Below are positions 23,564-33,200 of a DNA stretch of 55,293 bases, piece by piece. Source of the DNA: an uncultured Propionibacterium sp. (GTDB taxonomy: Bacteria > Actinomycetota > Actinomycetes > Propionibacteriales > Propionibacteriaceae). A program made the translations under genes and the position numbers. The notes under the pieces are model-generated. The model saw nothing but the letters and a program-made list of their open reading frames with translations, was not told the origin of the DNA and ran no database searches. Location: positions 1 through 55,293 of the forward strand of contig CALMKG010000553.1 of assembly GCA_937867175.1 (NCBI GenBank), given 5' to 3'. The stretch's first letter is position 1; every line of letters begins with the position of its first letter.

Positions 23564-26500
23564 TCAGCTCTCCTCGAAGCCCGACTGGTCGAACTTGAGC
23601 GTCTTGGCGTTCTCCGAGACCGTGCGGACCTTGCCGTCGCCGAAGCCGGTCTTGTTGGTCGCTTCGATCTCGATGCGGACCGTCAGTTCGGTGCCGTCAT
23701 CCGCGCGGAGATTGGCGATGACCTCGTCGGCGATGTTCTTGAAGTCCATCGCGATCTTGTCGGAGTTGAGGGTCTTCACGCCGTAGAAGCGGGTCTTGGG
23801 CTTTGGAAAGACGACGTCGACCTTCGGAGCGTTCGGGTCGTGCTCCGTGGTGCCACCGTGCTTCTCGGCCAGTTCGGCGAGGTGCTCCTCCGGTGACTGC
23901 TTGGGTATCGACTCTTCCTCGATCTGCTTGGAGGTCACTTCGGGCTTCACGAGCAGGAGCGTGTCGGTGGTGGCCGGCGGCAGCGACTTGCCGTCCGTTG
24001 TCGGATACCACAGCCCGATGTAGCGGCCGGTCGACTCGTCGTAGCCGGTGGCGAGGGCGAAGGCGTCGGTCTGCCAGATCATCGGCATGTCGACGATGCC
24101 TTCGTTGAGCACCTTCCGGTCGCGCAGACGCGGCATGTACGGGTACTGCGAGTACAGACCCCAGAGCGCACCGAGCGCAACGTGGCCGTCCTTCCAGATC
24201 TGCGGCACTTTGTTGATCGCCAACCGGATGGTTGCAGCGGCCTGTCGAGTCGAGAGGTCGCCGTCATTGCCCAGACGCCTCGAAACCCGCTCTGCGAGTG
24301 ACTGAGACTGACCCTCGACCTTGGTCTCGCGAATCAGGAATGGCGAGCTCGGGTCCGGCTGCGTCGGGACAAGCGCCCAGGTGAAGCTCTGCAACAGACG
24401 CGCGGTGACGGTCTGGTCAGCCTGCGCCTGGCGCTGCGCGGCCTGATTCTTCTGGTTCTGCGTCAGGTCGAGGTCGGCCTCGTTGGCGAGGACGTGGGTC
24501 CAGCCGAGATAGTCACGAGTCGCGGCGTCGAGCTCCTCGAGTCTGGCCTCGTCGGCAGCGAGGTAGACGACAGTGTTCCGGTGGGTCCGGTTGGCGCTGC
24601 CACGCTGCTCGGTCGCCTTCTGAGCGAACGCCTTTGCCTCCGACTCGGTCTTGCCCTTGTGCGCCACCTTCGGGTGAAGGATCACCAGCCGCGCCTCGTC
24701 GGTGTCAGGGATGTCGGCGTTTGACTCCGGACAGACATGGACGCCGGCGAAGTCACCACGCGTGCGGCCCTGGCTCTGGAGACGTTTGACGATCTCAGCC
24801 CATACGTCCTCCTTGTGGAGGCGCTCGGCCTGATCCTTGGCGGTCCGGGTGATGTTGGGCTGCAGGTCATACCAGTACTTGCCAGAGCCGGAGTAGAAGT
24901 ACGTCGCCCGGTCGCCAAGCTGCGTCAGTGCGGCGTGGAAGTTGCCCGGCACGTCACCGGGGACCGCAGTACCGAGAAACACGCGCTGGGTCCCAATGCC
25001 CTTATGCGTCGAACCCGGCGCGATGGTCGGGGCAGCACCGAAGAACACCGTCCGGGCGAGTCGCTTGGTGAGAGCCCGCTGGCCGAACAGCGGCTTCTCC
25101 TTGTCGATCCGACCGGGCTCGGAGTTGGGACCGTCGACATCAGCGTCGATGATCGTCTTCCACGAATCCTGGAGGTACTGCGTCAACTCCGCATTGACAT
25201 TGGCGGTGGCGAGCGGGATCGAGCCGGGCATGATCAGCGGCGAAGCGTCCTCGCCCGTCCAGAGCGCGTGGATCACGGTGCTCATTAGGCGCAGCACACC
25301 GCGGGTGCGCTGGAAGCGTTCGAGCGACGACCACTCCTCGTAGAGAGTGTCGAACAGCTCCGGGTGGATCGGGTAGGTCCGCTTGATGCGGTCCTCATAC
25401 GCCGCGTCGCGAACCTCGCGCGGGAAGTCGTCGGTGTACTTGCGGTACATCTCGACATACGCCTTGGCAGTTGCTCCGATGGACGCCAGCCCTGCGGCAT
25501 CGGGCTGCTTGAACAGCCGCTGCTTGACGATGTGGTACGCCTCGTCGGAGGACGCCGGACGCCACTGGTCCGCCACGCGACGCACCACGTTTTGGAGCCG
25601 CTTGAGCGCCTCAAGCCCGTGAGCCCCGCCGACCTCCTCGGCATTCCCGACGGCGATCTCCGCGTCGTCGCCACTCTCCGAGGCAGGGATCGAGATGGCT
25701 AGCAACACCCCAGGGGTGCCCTTGCAGGCCTCGGTCAACGACTGCGCGAAGGTGAACTGATCATCAAACGTGCCGCCGGCCAAGTCGTCGCGCCCGACGA
25801 GGGATCGCGCGTACGCGACCCACTCGTCGATCAGGATCACGGCCGGCGCGTACTTCCTCAGGAGCTCGTGAAGCGCATCGCCGGGGTGGGTCCGGTCACC
25901 GTCGGCCTTCGCAACGAGCGTGTAGGCCTCGGGACCGCCGAGCTGCCAAGCGAGCTCGCCCCAGATCGTGTTGACGTGGGTGCCGTCGTCCTTGATCACG
26001 CCGGAGGGGCTGAAGTGGTTGCCGACAATGGCGACGCGGTTGACCTTGGCGCCCTGGTAGCCGCTAGCGAGCAGCAGCTCCTGCGTCTCCTGCGGGAAGT
26101 CGCCCACCGGCAGGCCGGCGGCGACGTGCCACAAGGACAGCATCGAGTGGGTCTTGCCGCCACCGAAGTTGGTCTGGAGGTTGATGACCGGAGACGCGTT
26201 ATCGTCACCCGACAGACGCCGAACCGCACGGCCGATGAGGTCACTCAGACCTTCGGTGAGGTAGGTGCGTTTGAAGAACTCGACGGGGTCGGCATAGTCC
26301 GAGTCGACCTCGCCGCCCGTGGCCACCTTGTAGAGGTCAGCAGCGAACTCCGAAGCATGGAAGTTGCCGGTCGCGACATCATCATGCGGCTGGAGCACCT
26401 CACGCCAGGGCTTGAGCCCGCCCACCGCCTCGGGGTTGTCGACCGCGGCCTTGAGAACCTTCTTGTCGTCTCGGTCCGCAGTGACCCGCCGGAGGTTGAG

Positions 26501-26926
26501 GCGGATCGACTTGACCTGGTCAGCCTCCGAGGGCTTCCCCAGCAACGTCATCAGTCGCTCGGCCGTGTCCAGCGCGCGGTAGGCATCGTCGTCCGTGAAC
26601 GAGCCGTTGTGCGCCCAGGTGTTGCGGGCGTTCTTCAACTCGGTGGCGAACGCCTCGCCCACCCGTCCGAGCGTGTCGGAGAACGGGTACCAACGCGGCT
26701 TCACGTTGGTAGTGATCGAGGACTCCGTCAGCATGCGGAGCTGGACCTGCGGGTCGAGCGGGTCGTACACCTTGCCGGCGTGACCATCCTTCGCCGCGAC
26801 AAGTTGGACCCAGTTCGCACCGGCCGACGCGTCGACGGCGCCGATGACCGACGAGATGTAGTCGTCAAGCGCTGGGGCGATGACCTCGAACAGCTTGCCG
26901 ATACGGTCGCGGTTGCTCACTGCCAT
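23564..26926 (-). CDS. HEPN (Swt1-like)-DUF499 ATPase
   Basis: 1120 aa. Residues 1-140 are a Swt1-type HEPN domain with R-N-x-x-x-H intact (RNTWAH, 101-106). The DUF499 AAA-like ATPase follows: Walker A NFGGGKTHSML (about 251-261) and ILIDEWVAYARSL as the Walker B region. The long C-terminus carries strand-rich repeats. DUF499 ATPases occur beside DUF1156 methylases in defence loci. The HEPN part suggests that ATPase activation could unleash RNA cleavage. The start codon lies one base after the methylase stop. Confidence 0.85.
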   Translation of the reverse strand: MAVSNRDRIGKLFEVIAPALDDYISSVIGAVDASAGANWVQLVAAKDGHAGKVYDPLDPQVQLRMLTESSITTNVKPRWYPFSDTLGRVGEAFATELKNARNTWAHNGSFTDDDAYRALDTAERLMTLLGKPSEADQVKSIRLNLRRVTADRDDKKVLKAAVDNPEAVGGLKPWREVLQPHDDVATGNFHASEFAADLYKVATGGEVDSDYADPVEFFKRTYLTEGLSDLIGRAVRRLSGDDNASPVINLQTNFGGGKTHSMLSLWHVAAGLPVGDFPQETQELLLASGYQGAKVNRVAIVGNHFSPSGVIKDDGTHVNTIWGELAWQLGGPEAYTLVAKADGDRTHPGDALHELLRKYAPAVILIDEWVAYARSLVGRDDLAGGTFDDQFTFAQSLTEACKGTPGVLLAISIPASESGDDAEIAVGNAEEVGGAHGLEALKRLQNVVRRVADQWRPASSDEAYHIVKQRLFKQPDAAGLASIGATAKAYVEMYRKYTDDFPREVRDAAYEDRIKRTYPIHPELFDTLYEEWSSLERFQRTRGVLRLMSTVIHALWTGEDASPLIMPGSIPLATANVNAELTQYLQDSWKTIIDADVDGPNSEPGRIDKEKPLFGQRALTKRLARTVFFGAAPTIAPGSTHKGIGTQRVFLGTAVPGDVPGNFHAALTQLGDRATYFYSGSGKYWYDLQPNITRTAKDQAERLHKEDVWAEIVKRLQSQGRTRGDFAGVHVCPESNADIPDTDEARLVILHPKVAHKGKTESEAKAFAQKATEQRGSANRTHRNTVVYLAADEARLEELDAATRDYLGWTHVLANEADLDLTQNQKNQAAQRQAQADQTVTARLLQSFTWALVPTQPDPSSPFLIRETKVEGQSQSLAERVSRRLGNDGDLSTRQAAATIRLAINKVPQIWKDGHVALGALWGLYSQYPYMPRLRDRKVLNEGIVDMPMIWQTDAFALATGYDESTGRYIGLWYPTTDGKSLPPATTDTLLLVKPEVTSKQIEEESIPKQSPEEHLAELAEKHGGTTEHDPNAPKVDVVFPKPKTRFYGVKTLNSDKIAMDFKNIADEVIANLRADDGTELTVRIEIEATNKTGFGDGKVRTVSENAKTLKFDQSGFEES

Positions 26927-26927
26927 G

Positions 26928-29681
26928 TCACTCGTCCTCGTCGAACTCGAACGCGCCCTGTGCCTGGGCGGGTTTCTTCACGGAGCGGGCCACCTCAAGA
27001 ATCTCAGGCCAGCTCGTCACGAGGTTGTTGAAGGAGAGCGCGTCGGCGGTCCAGCCATTACCTTCGGCAACGCGGAAGAGTAAGTGCGCCAACTCCTTCA
27101 CAAGGTCAGCGTCCACTGCGCCATCAGCGCGACTGAGCGCGCCCTGCAGGAAGTCGCCGGCGGGGGCAATGCCGTCTCGCTCTAGGACCTTGATCAGGTG
27201 GTGCATTGCTTCCCAGTTGCTCGTGTGGGTGTCTTTGAGGACGTCGTAGTCCCACGGCAGGTTGGCAGGCTTGATGAGTTGGACTTTGCCGGCGCGGCTC
27301 GTCAGGATCTCGTCCCGATCCATGGTGCCAACGCTCGTGTTGCGCGCCCGAGCGAGGTTGTCAGCGTCGCCAAACTTGCCGACGCCATACCCATGCCCGC
27401 GATACCACGCAATCGCGAACCGTGACGTGGGGTCGAAGTCACCTTCCTGTTCGTTCAGTACCTGATCGAGAATCTCGTTGATGCGCGCGAGTGCGCTTCG
27501 AACCGACATCCTCGAGCCATCCGACTCAAGCACCGCAGAGTAGTGGCTGAAAACTGCCATACCGGGGCCGATGGCTGCTTGCGGAAGGTCAACAGGCGCG
27601 ACCTGACCCTGCTGCAATCGCCGCAGCGCACCTGGTAGTTCAGCTTCGAGATCGGCGATGAACCCGCGCCGATCAATAGTCCCGGCTGACTCGGTCCGGG
27701 GCCTGAGGCTCAGTACGATGGAGGAAGCGAGCGCATTCGCCCCAATGTCACGCATCCGTCCCGCGCTCTCGGTTCGGACCGGCCACGTCGACGTGATTTC
27801 CCAGCCTGAACTGATCATGCCTTCGAGGAGCGTCTCCCAGCCGCTGGATGCCTCTCCCTCTGCGCCACGGTCGACCTGGCGGAATGCGTAGTAGACAGTG
27901 ATAGGCAGCGAAGGATCAGCGGAGTGGCGTGCGCGCTCGAAGACTCGTCGAAACCCGTCCTCAAAGAACGTCTTTGCACCGTCACGACCGTGCCGCTGCG
28001 TATCTGCAACCAGCTCCTCCGACTTCGGCACGAGCAGCGTCGAAGTTAGCTCGGGATAGATAGTTCTTAAGGCACGACGGAGCCATACGTAGAAGAAGTC
28101 AGACAGATCCGCGTAGGGCACATTGTCGTAATACGGGGGGTCAGTACTGATGAGCGCGCCCGCCGGCGCACCGTCCTGCGCTGGCGCTTGGTACGCCGAG
28201 GCTGTTCCACGAGCAGGTAGCCGCTCCAGCGCGTTCGCAACAGCCCCTGTCATCTTGATCAAGCTACCGGAACTGGCCGCGAACGGATTGCCCTCTGCGA
28301 AGTCCCATGCCATGGACAAAGCCTGGCGGGAGAATACGTTCCTCAAGATCTCCATTTGGGGATTGCTCGCCCACGTCGTGAGGTTCGATTGATAATCGGT
28401 CAACCGGCTAACAACAAATGCAAGGTAAAGAGCCAGGGCATCGGCGTACTCCGCGTCCGCGCCGTCTTCGACTGCACGCGCCCTGGCCTCGCCCACGAGA
28501 TCGCAGAACGTCGTAAGAGCAAGTAGCTGGCGATCAGTAAAGAGTGCAGACGTCGACATCATCCCGTACAACGGGGCGCCCATATACTGCGAGTGAGTCG
28601 ACAACTCCGCATCCGGTACGTCCTCAGCCCGCGGCACGCGCGCCGCCTCGGAATGCGAGTCACTTGGGTCGCAGTACATACGCCGACGGTCACCCTCGGC
28701 GACAACGGCCATCAGCGAAGCGCCGAGACGACCGCCTAGACCCTTAGTCTTGATGTGCTCGCGAGTAATCGCTGCTTCGCAGGAAAGGCATACTCCACCC
28801 TGCCGGCCGACCATGGTCGGGGGAACGGGTGGCCCGCCAGCTCCTGTGCCGATGGAGAAGGTGACGCGGAGTCCGGACGGATCTCCAGGGTCCGTAGTCA
28901 CCGACGGCACGACGAACGCTTCCTTTCCCTTCTTCTTCCCGAGCCACCAGGACTTCACGAGGGGTGCTTCGATGCGGCAGGCCGGGTTCGGGCATCTAAC
29001 CGTCCGTGCCCAGATCCAGGCGATTACTGTCGCCTCTCGCCCGTCGTTCAGCTTGGCCTTCGGGTAGAGGGAGCCGATGCGCTGCTGAGCCTGATCGCGA
29101 AGCCATGCGCCATACGCCCGGACGTCGGCTGCGAGACCCTCAGATCCCTTCCAGTTCCGAATCTCGGAATCCACAATCCCCGGGAACACCGGTGCCCGTC
29201 CGCTGAACTTCGGCGGGATCTCAATCAGCGCCTTGTTGATCAGGACAGATACAGGATTGAGATCTGACGCGCTGGCCTCAAGCCCCAGCCTCTGTGCCTC
29301 CAGCGGAATGGTTCCGCCGCCCGCAAACGGGTCATGGATGGCCGGCGGTGCACCGTCCGTCGACTTCAGGATCTCTGCCTTCGCCTCGGCATAGAGTTGC
29401 TCGTCACCAATGTTCTCCCAGATGACGAGCCGTTCAATAATGCTGTGGAGGCGCTCCCGCTCCTTGCGCTGCAGTTCCTCGGTGGGGAACTCCTCAGGGC
29501 GTGCGCTCGGATCGTCAACGAGTTGGGCGAAGATCACTGCGCGCGCCGTCGCCAGCGGGCGCCGAGCCCACCACAGGTGGAGCGTGGAGGGATGACCGTG
29601 GCGGATCGACTTCTCGCGGCCCGACTCCTTATTCATCGCCTCCAGCGGCAACGCCACCTCGATCAGTTTGCGCTTCTGCAC
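26928..29681 (-). CDS. DUF1156 DNA methyltransferase
   Basis: 917 aa from GTG 29681, with GAGGGG 8 bases upstream; the frame opens 28 codons earlier without a better site. The N-terminus is DUF1156 (KLIEVALPLEAMNKES and LHLWWARRPLATARAVIFAQ). SAM-binding motif I is DPFAGGGTIPLEAQ (about 117) and catalytic motif IV is DPPYYDNVPYADLSDFFYVW (about 514). Cys pairs (CPNPAC and CLSC) form a zinc site between them. DPPY marks an exocyclic amino methylase (N6A or N4C). It likely marks self DNA for the surrounding helicase/nuclease genes. Central gene of the window. Confidence 0.9.
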   Translation of the reverse strand: MQKRKLIEVALPLEAMNKESGREKSIRHGHPSTLHLWWARRPLATARAVIFAQLVDDPSARPEEFPTEELQRKERERLHSIIERLVIWENIGDEQLYAEAKAEILKSTDGAPPAIHDPFAGGGTIPLEAQRLGLEASASDLNPVSVLINKALIEIPPKFSGRAPVFPGIVDSEIRNWKGSEGLAADVRAYGAWLRDQAQQRIGSLYPKAKLNDGREATVIAWIWARTVRCPNPACRIEAPLVKSWWLGKKKGKEAFVVPSVTTDPGDPSGLRVTFSIGTGAGGPPVPPTMVGRQGGVCLSCEAAITREHIKTKGLGGRLGASLMAVVAEGDRRRMYCDPSDSHSEAARVPRAEDVPDAELSTHSQYMGAPLYGMMSTSALFTDRQLLALTTFCDLVGEARARAVEDGADAEYADALALYLAFVVSRLTDYQSNLTTWASNPQMEILRNVFSRQALSMAWDFAEGNPFAASSGSLIKMTGAVANALERLPARGTASAYQAPAQDGAPAGALISTDPPYYDNVPYADLSDFFYVWLRRALRTIYPELTSTLLVPKSEELVADTQRHGRDGAKTFFEDGFRRVFERARHSADPSLPITVYYAFRQVDRGAEGEASSGWETLLEGMISSGWEITSTWPVRTESAGRMRDIGANALASSIVLSLRPRTESAGTIDRRGFIADLEAELPGALRRLQQGQVAPVDLPQAAIGPGMAVFSHYSAVLESDGSRMSVRSALARINEILDQVLNEQEGDFDPTSRFAIAWYRGHGYGVGKFGDADNLARARNTSVGTMDRDEILTSRAGKVQLIKPANLPWDYDVLKDTHTSNWEAMHHLIKVLERDGIAPAGDFLQGALSRADGAVDADLVKELAHLLFRVAEGNGWTADALSFNNLVTSWPEILEVARSVKKPAQAQGAFEFDEDE

Positions 29682-29751
29682 TCCGACGACCCCTCTGCCT
29701 GTTCCAGGCGTGACAAGCAGCGCAAATGCACCGCAATCTCCAGATCCAAAC

Positions 29752-30246
29752 CTAACCGGCTCCACCGACAGAGTTGGGTTGAACCGGAGCGAGGCTCAGC
29801 CGAAGTGCATCACGGAACGACAGATCGGGGTGAACTCGGTGGGTCCAGCGCTGCCAGCGTGACGGGTGACGCGGCCCGTCTCCGACGACCCACACGGGCC
29901 GGGACAGTACATCGACGCGTTCTCGCAGCCAGGCGACCTGATCGCGGAAGTGAACCCGTGCCGGGCCAGACGGCGGTGTCGCACCGTACGCCAAGAGCAC
30001 ACCGCCGGCCACCGCGAGCCCAGCCTCGAGGGGCTCTCTCGCCGCCACCCAGCCCTTCCCGCTCGCTCCCAGCTTGCCAATCGCAGCAGTCGACTGCGAA
30101 GGAAGAGCGAACAGATTCGCCACTACGAACTCGCCAAAGCCCAACAGGTCGGCCGCAAGCGCCACTCGATTCAACGTCCGTTTGCCATCGGTCAGTGGTG
30201 GATTGGTGAGAACGGCCACCAGCGTCGATCCGCAAGCGACTCCCAT
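29752..30246 (-). CDS. DUF1643-like protein
   Basis: 164 aa. The start ATG 30246 overlaps the helicase stop as TGATG, which strongly favours this start over an upstream one. STLVAVLTNPPLTDGKRTLN with the following FGEFVVANLFALPSQ and VWVVGDGPRHP resemble DUF1643 (L-NPS-AD ... NLFA ... GxPxHP). DUF1643 is uncharacterised. It is embedded in the operon between helicase and methylase genes, so it probably belongs to the system and is not a passenger. Confidence in the family name is moderate. Confidence 0.65.
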   Translation of the reverse strand: MGVACGSTLVAVLTNPPLTDGKRTLNRVALAADLLGFGEFVVANLFALPSQSTAAIGKLGASGKGWVAAREPLEAGLAVAGGVLLAYGATPPSGPARVHFRDQVAWLRERVDVLSRPVWVVGDGPRHPSRWQRWTHRVHPDLSFRDALRLSLAPVQPNSVGGAG

Positions 30247-33200
30247 CAGAATGGCGCCGTTCCCTTGGACCACGTCCTCGCCCAGTCACCACGGATGCCG
30301 GTGGCGTCGAAGTCCCCGAGATCGGTGGTAGCGAAAGGGTCGTCGAGGTAGCGGACCTCGTCGTACTGGGCTCCGCGCGGGTCGACGCGGACGAGGGCGA
30401 GACGGTAGCGCGGGACGGCGTTCTTACCGGTCATCACCTCGTTGTGGGTGATGAAGAAGTCCGTCGCACCTTCAATTCGAGCCTTGACCTCGATGCGGTA
30501 GGTGTCGCCCTTGGCGTCAGTCGAGAGGATGTCGAAGCCCGGGTTGTTGAACGCCTGCTCGACGGGCTTGCGGCCGAGCTCCCGCTCCCGGGCGAGGACG
30601 AGGTCGACGCCCCGGCGTTCGACCTCTTTGGTCTCCTTGGCGTGCATCGGCGCGGTCGCAGGCAGTTCAGCTTCGAGCATCCCGACTGGGAGCACCAGTG
30701 CGGCAGTGACGATGCGCGGCGGCTTGGTCGACATGAGTTGCTGCTGGTCGAGCAGTTCGAGGCGCTTGCGGAGGCGCACGTCGAGTTCGACGGCCTTGCG
30801 GTTGAGGCTTTCCGAGGTCTCCTTCGCCTTGTCGCCCGCCCGCTCCTTCTCCGACGCGATGGCCGCGTCGAGGAGGAGGCGGTCGCGTTCGCCTTCGAGG
30901 CGCTTGGTGACGAGGTCGCGCGCCTTGCTCAACTCGGCGAGGCGTCGCGGCTGGACCTCGGCGAGGTATTCCGGGAGTTGGTTGGCAATGATCCAGCTTG
31001 TTGCCTTGTCCTCGGCGTCAGCCAGCCACGGAAGCGCGCGTGCGGCGTCGGTGACCGGGCTGTTTGGTGCCGCGACGCAGTCGAGGTAGGGCGCAGGACC
31101 GGCCGGGGTCACTGTGCCGAAGCTGTCGACGAAGGCGTAGCCGAAACGGCGTGACACGGACCCTCCGGTCGCGTCGGCGACCTCCTCCACCACGCCGACC
31201 AGCAGGTGCGGCTCCTCCAAGGTCGAGGAGACCAGGACCGTCCCGCGGTTGAGGGTGCCTCCGAACTGGCGAACGGCTTCGCCCATCACCGCGTCGTGCA
31301 GCGGGTGGCCCGGCGCGAGGAGGTCAGCTCGCGTGAGTTCCTCTGCATGGACCTTGCCGAGCTCGAAGGTGACGCGGTCGTACTTGGTGGCGATTGGTCC
31401 CTTGCCTGCCGCGCGGATCTGCTGGGGTACGTTGGCGATCTCGTAGCGGCCCTGCTCGCGCTTCACGATGCGGCCACCGAGCCGGCTGAACGCTGCCTTG
31501 AACGCCAACTCGATGTAGTGCGGCTGGAGCCGCCGAGCGCGGGCCTCGTCCATCGCAGCGCGGAGCGCTTGAAGGTCGGCCTCAGCGAGGTTCTCCGAGG
31601 CGAGGGCGCGCTCCTCCAGGAGGTCCTTGAGGCCGTCACCGACGGAGGCGTCAATGACCTCGTGCATCTTCGCCTTCACGTCGGGGCGTTCGCCGTACTG
31701 GATAGCGTCGAGCAGGAGGTTGCGCAGCGGTGTCTCGGTGAACGCTTCGCCGAGGACGTCGAAAACCTTGCCGCCGTAGGTCTGCCGCATCTGTTCGAGT
31801 TTCTCCAGCAGTCGGGTAAAGACCTCACCCTCGCGGGTGTTGGACGCGACGAGGTTCCACAGGCGGCAGACCTCCTCTTGTCCGATGCGGTGGATGCGAC
31901 CGAAACGCTGCTCGATGCGGTTGGGGTTCCATGGCAGGTCGTAGTTGACCATCAGGTGCGCAGCCTGGAGGTTGAGACCCTCGCCGGCGGCGTCGGTGGC
32001 GAGTAGGATCTGGACGTCGCGGTTCTTGGTGAACTCCTCGGTGATCAGACGCCGTTCACCGCGGCGCACGCCTCCGTGGATCGCCTTGACCGAGTCCGGT
32101 TTGCCGAGCAAGGAGCCGATCTTGCTCTGGAGGTAGTCCAGGGTGTCGCGGTGCTCGGTGAAGATGATGAACTTCCGCGGCCACCCGTCGCCGTCCGTGG
32201 TCAGCGCGTTGTCCTGGAGGATCGTGGACAGCTCAGTCCACTTGCGGTCCGTGCCGGCCTCGCGGACCTTCTTGGCGGTCTCGATGAGGTCGGCCAGTTC
32301 GATGAGTTCGGCGTCGAGCTCCTCGACCGTCTGCGCGGCGGTGGCCGCGTCCATCACGTCCTCCTCGAGCTGCTCCAGTTCCTCGGCGTTGTACTCATCT
32401 TCATCGAACTCGCTGATGTCGATGGTGGACTCGGTCTCGCGGTAGGTGCCGTTGAGGATCTCGGCCTTCTTGCGTTCCAACCGCTCGGTGCGTCGGACGA
32501 GGCTCCTGTAAATCGCCTCGGGACTTGAGGCGAGGCGACGTTGCAGAACGGTGAGGGCGAAGCCGACGGTGTTCTTGCGCTTGCCGCCCAGCTTCTCGGC
32601 GCGGTTCATCCCCTCCCGGACATAATGGGTGACGTCCTCGTAGAGGTCCTGCTCCAACGCGGTCAACTCGTAGGGCACGGTCTCGGCGATGCGCTCAGGA
32701 AAGAGCTTCCTGCCCTCGAAAGTGAGCAGGTCCTCCTTCACCATTCGGCGCATGACACCGCTGACGTCGACGGACTTCTTCTGCTTTCCCTCAAAGCGGT
32801 CGCGGTCGAGCAGAGTGAGGAAGAGTTGGAAGTCCTCTTCCTTGCCCGAATGCGGTGTCGCGGTCATCAGCAGCAGGTGGCGGGTGACCTGACCGAGCAG
32901 CTCACCGAGTTGGAACCGCTTGGTCTTCTCCAACTTCCCGCCGAAATAGTGCGCTCCCATGCGGTGCGCCTCGTCGACGATGATCAGGTCCCACTCAGTC
33001 TCCTTGAGCTGGCCCTGGAGTGCTTCGTTGCGCGACAGCTGATCCATGCGGGCGATCAGCAGCGGATTGGTCTCGAAGACGTTGAGATTGATGTTGGCGT
33101 CGATCAACTGGTTGGTCAGCAGGTCGAAGCGAAGGCCGAACTTGAAGAACAGCTCGTCCTGCCACTGCTCCACCAGACCGCCGGGGGCGACGATGAGGCA

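Noticed and set aside
20331-29681. Type I or type III restriction-modification system
   Set aside because: No HsdS specificity subunit and no Mod-Res pair; the methylase is DUF1156 and the helicase is separated by a DUF499 ATPase gene.
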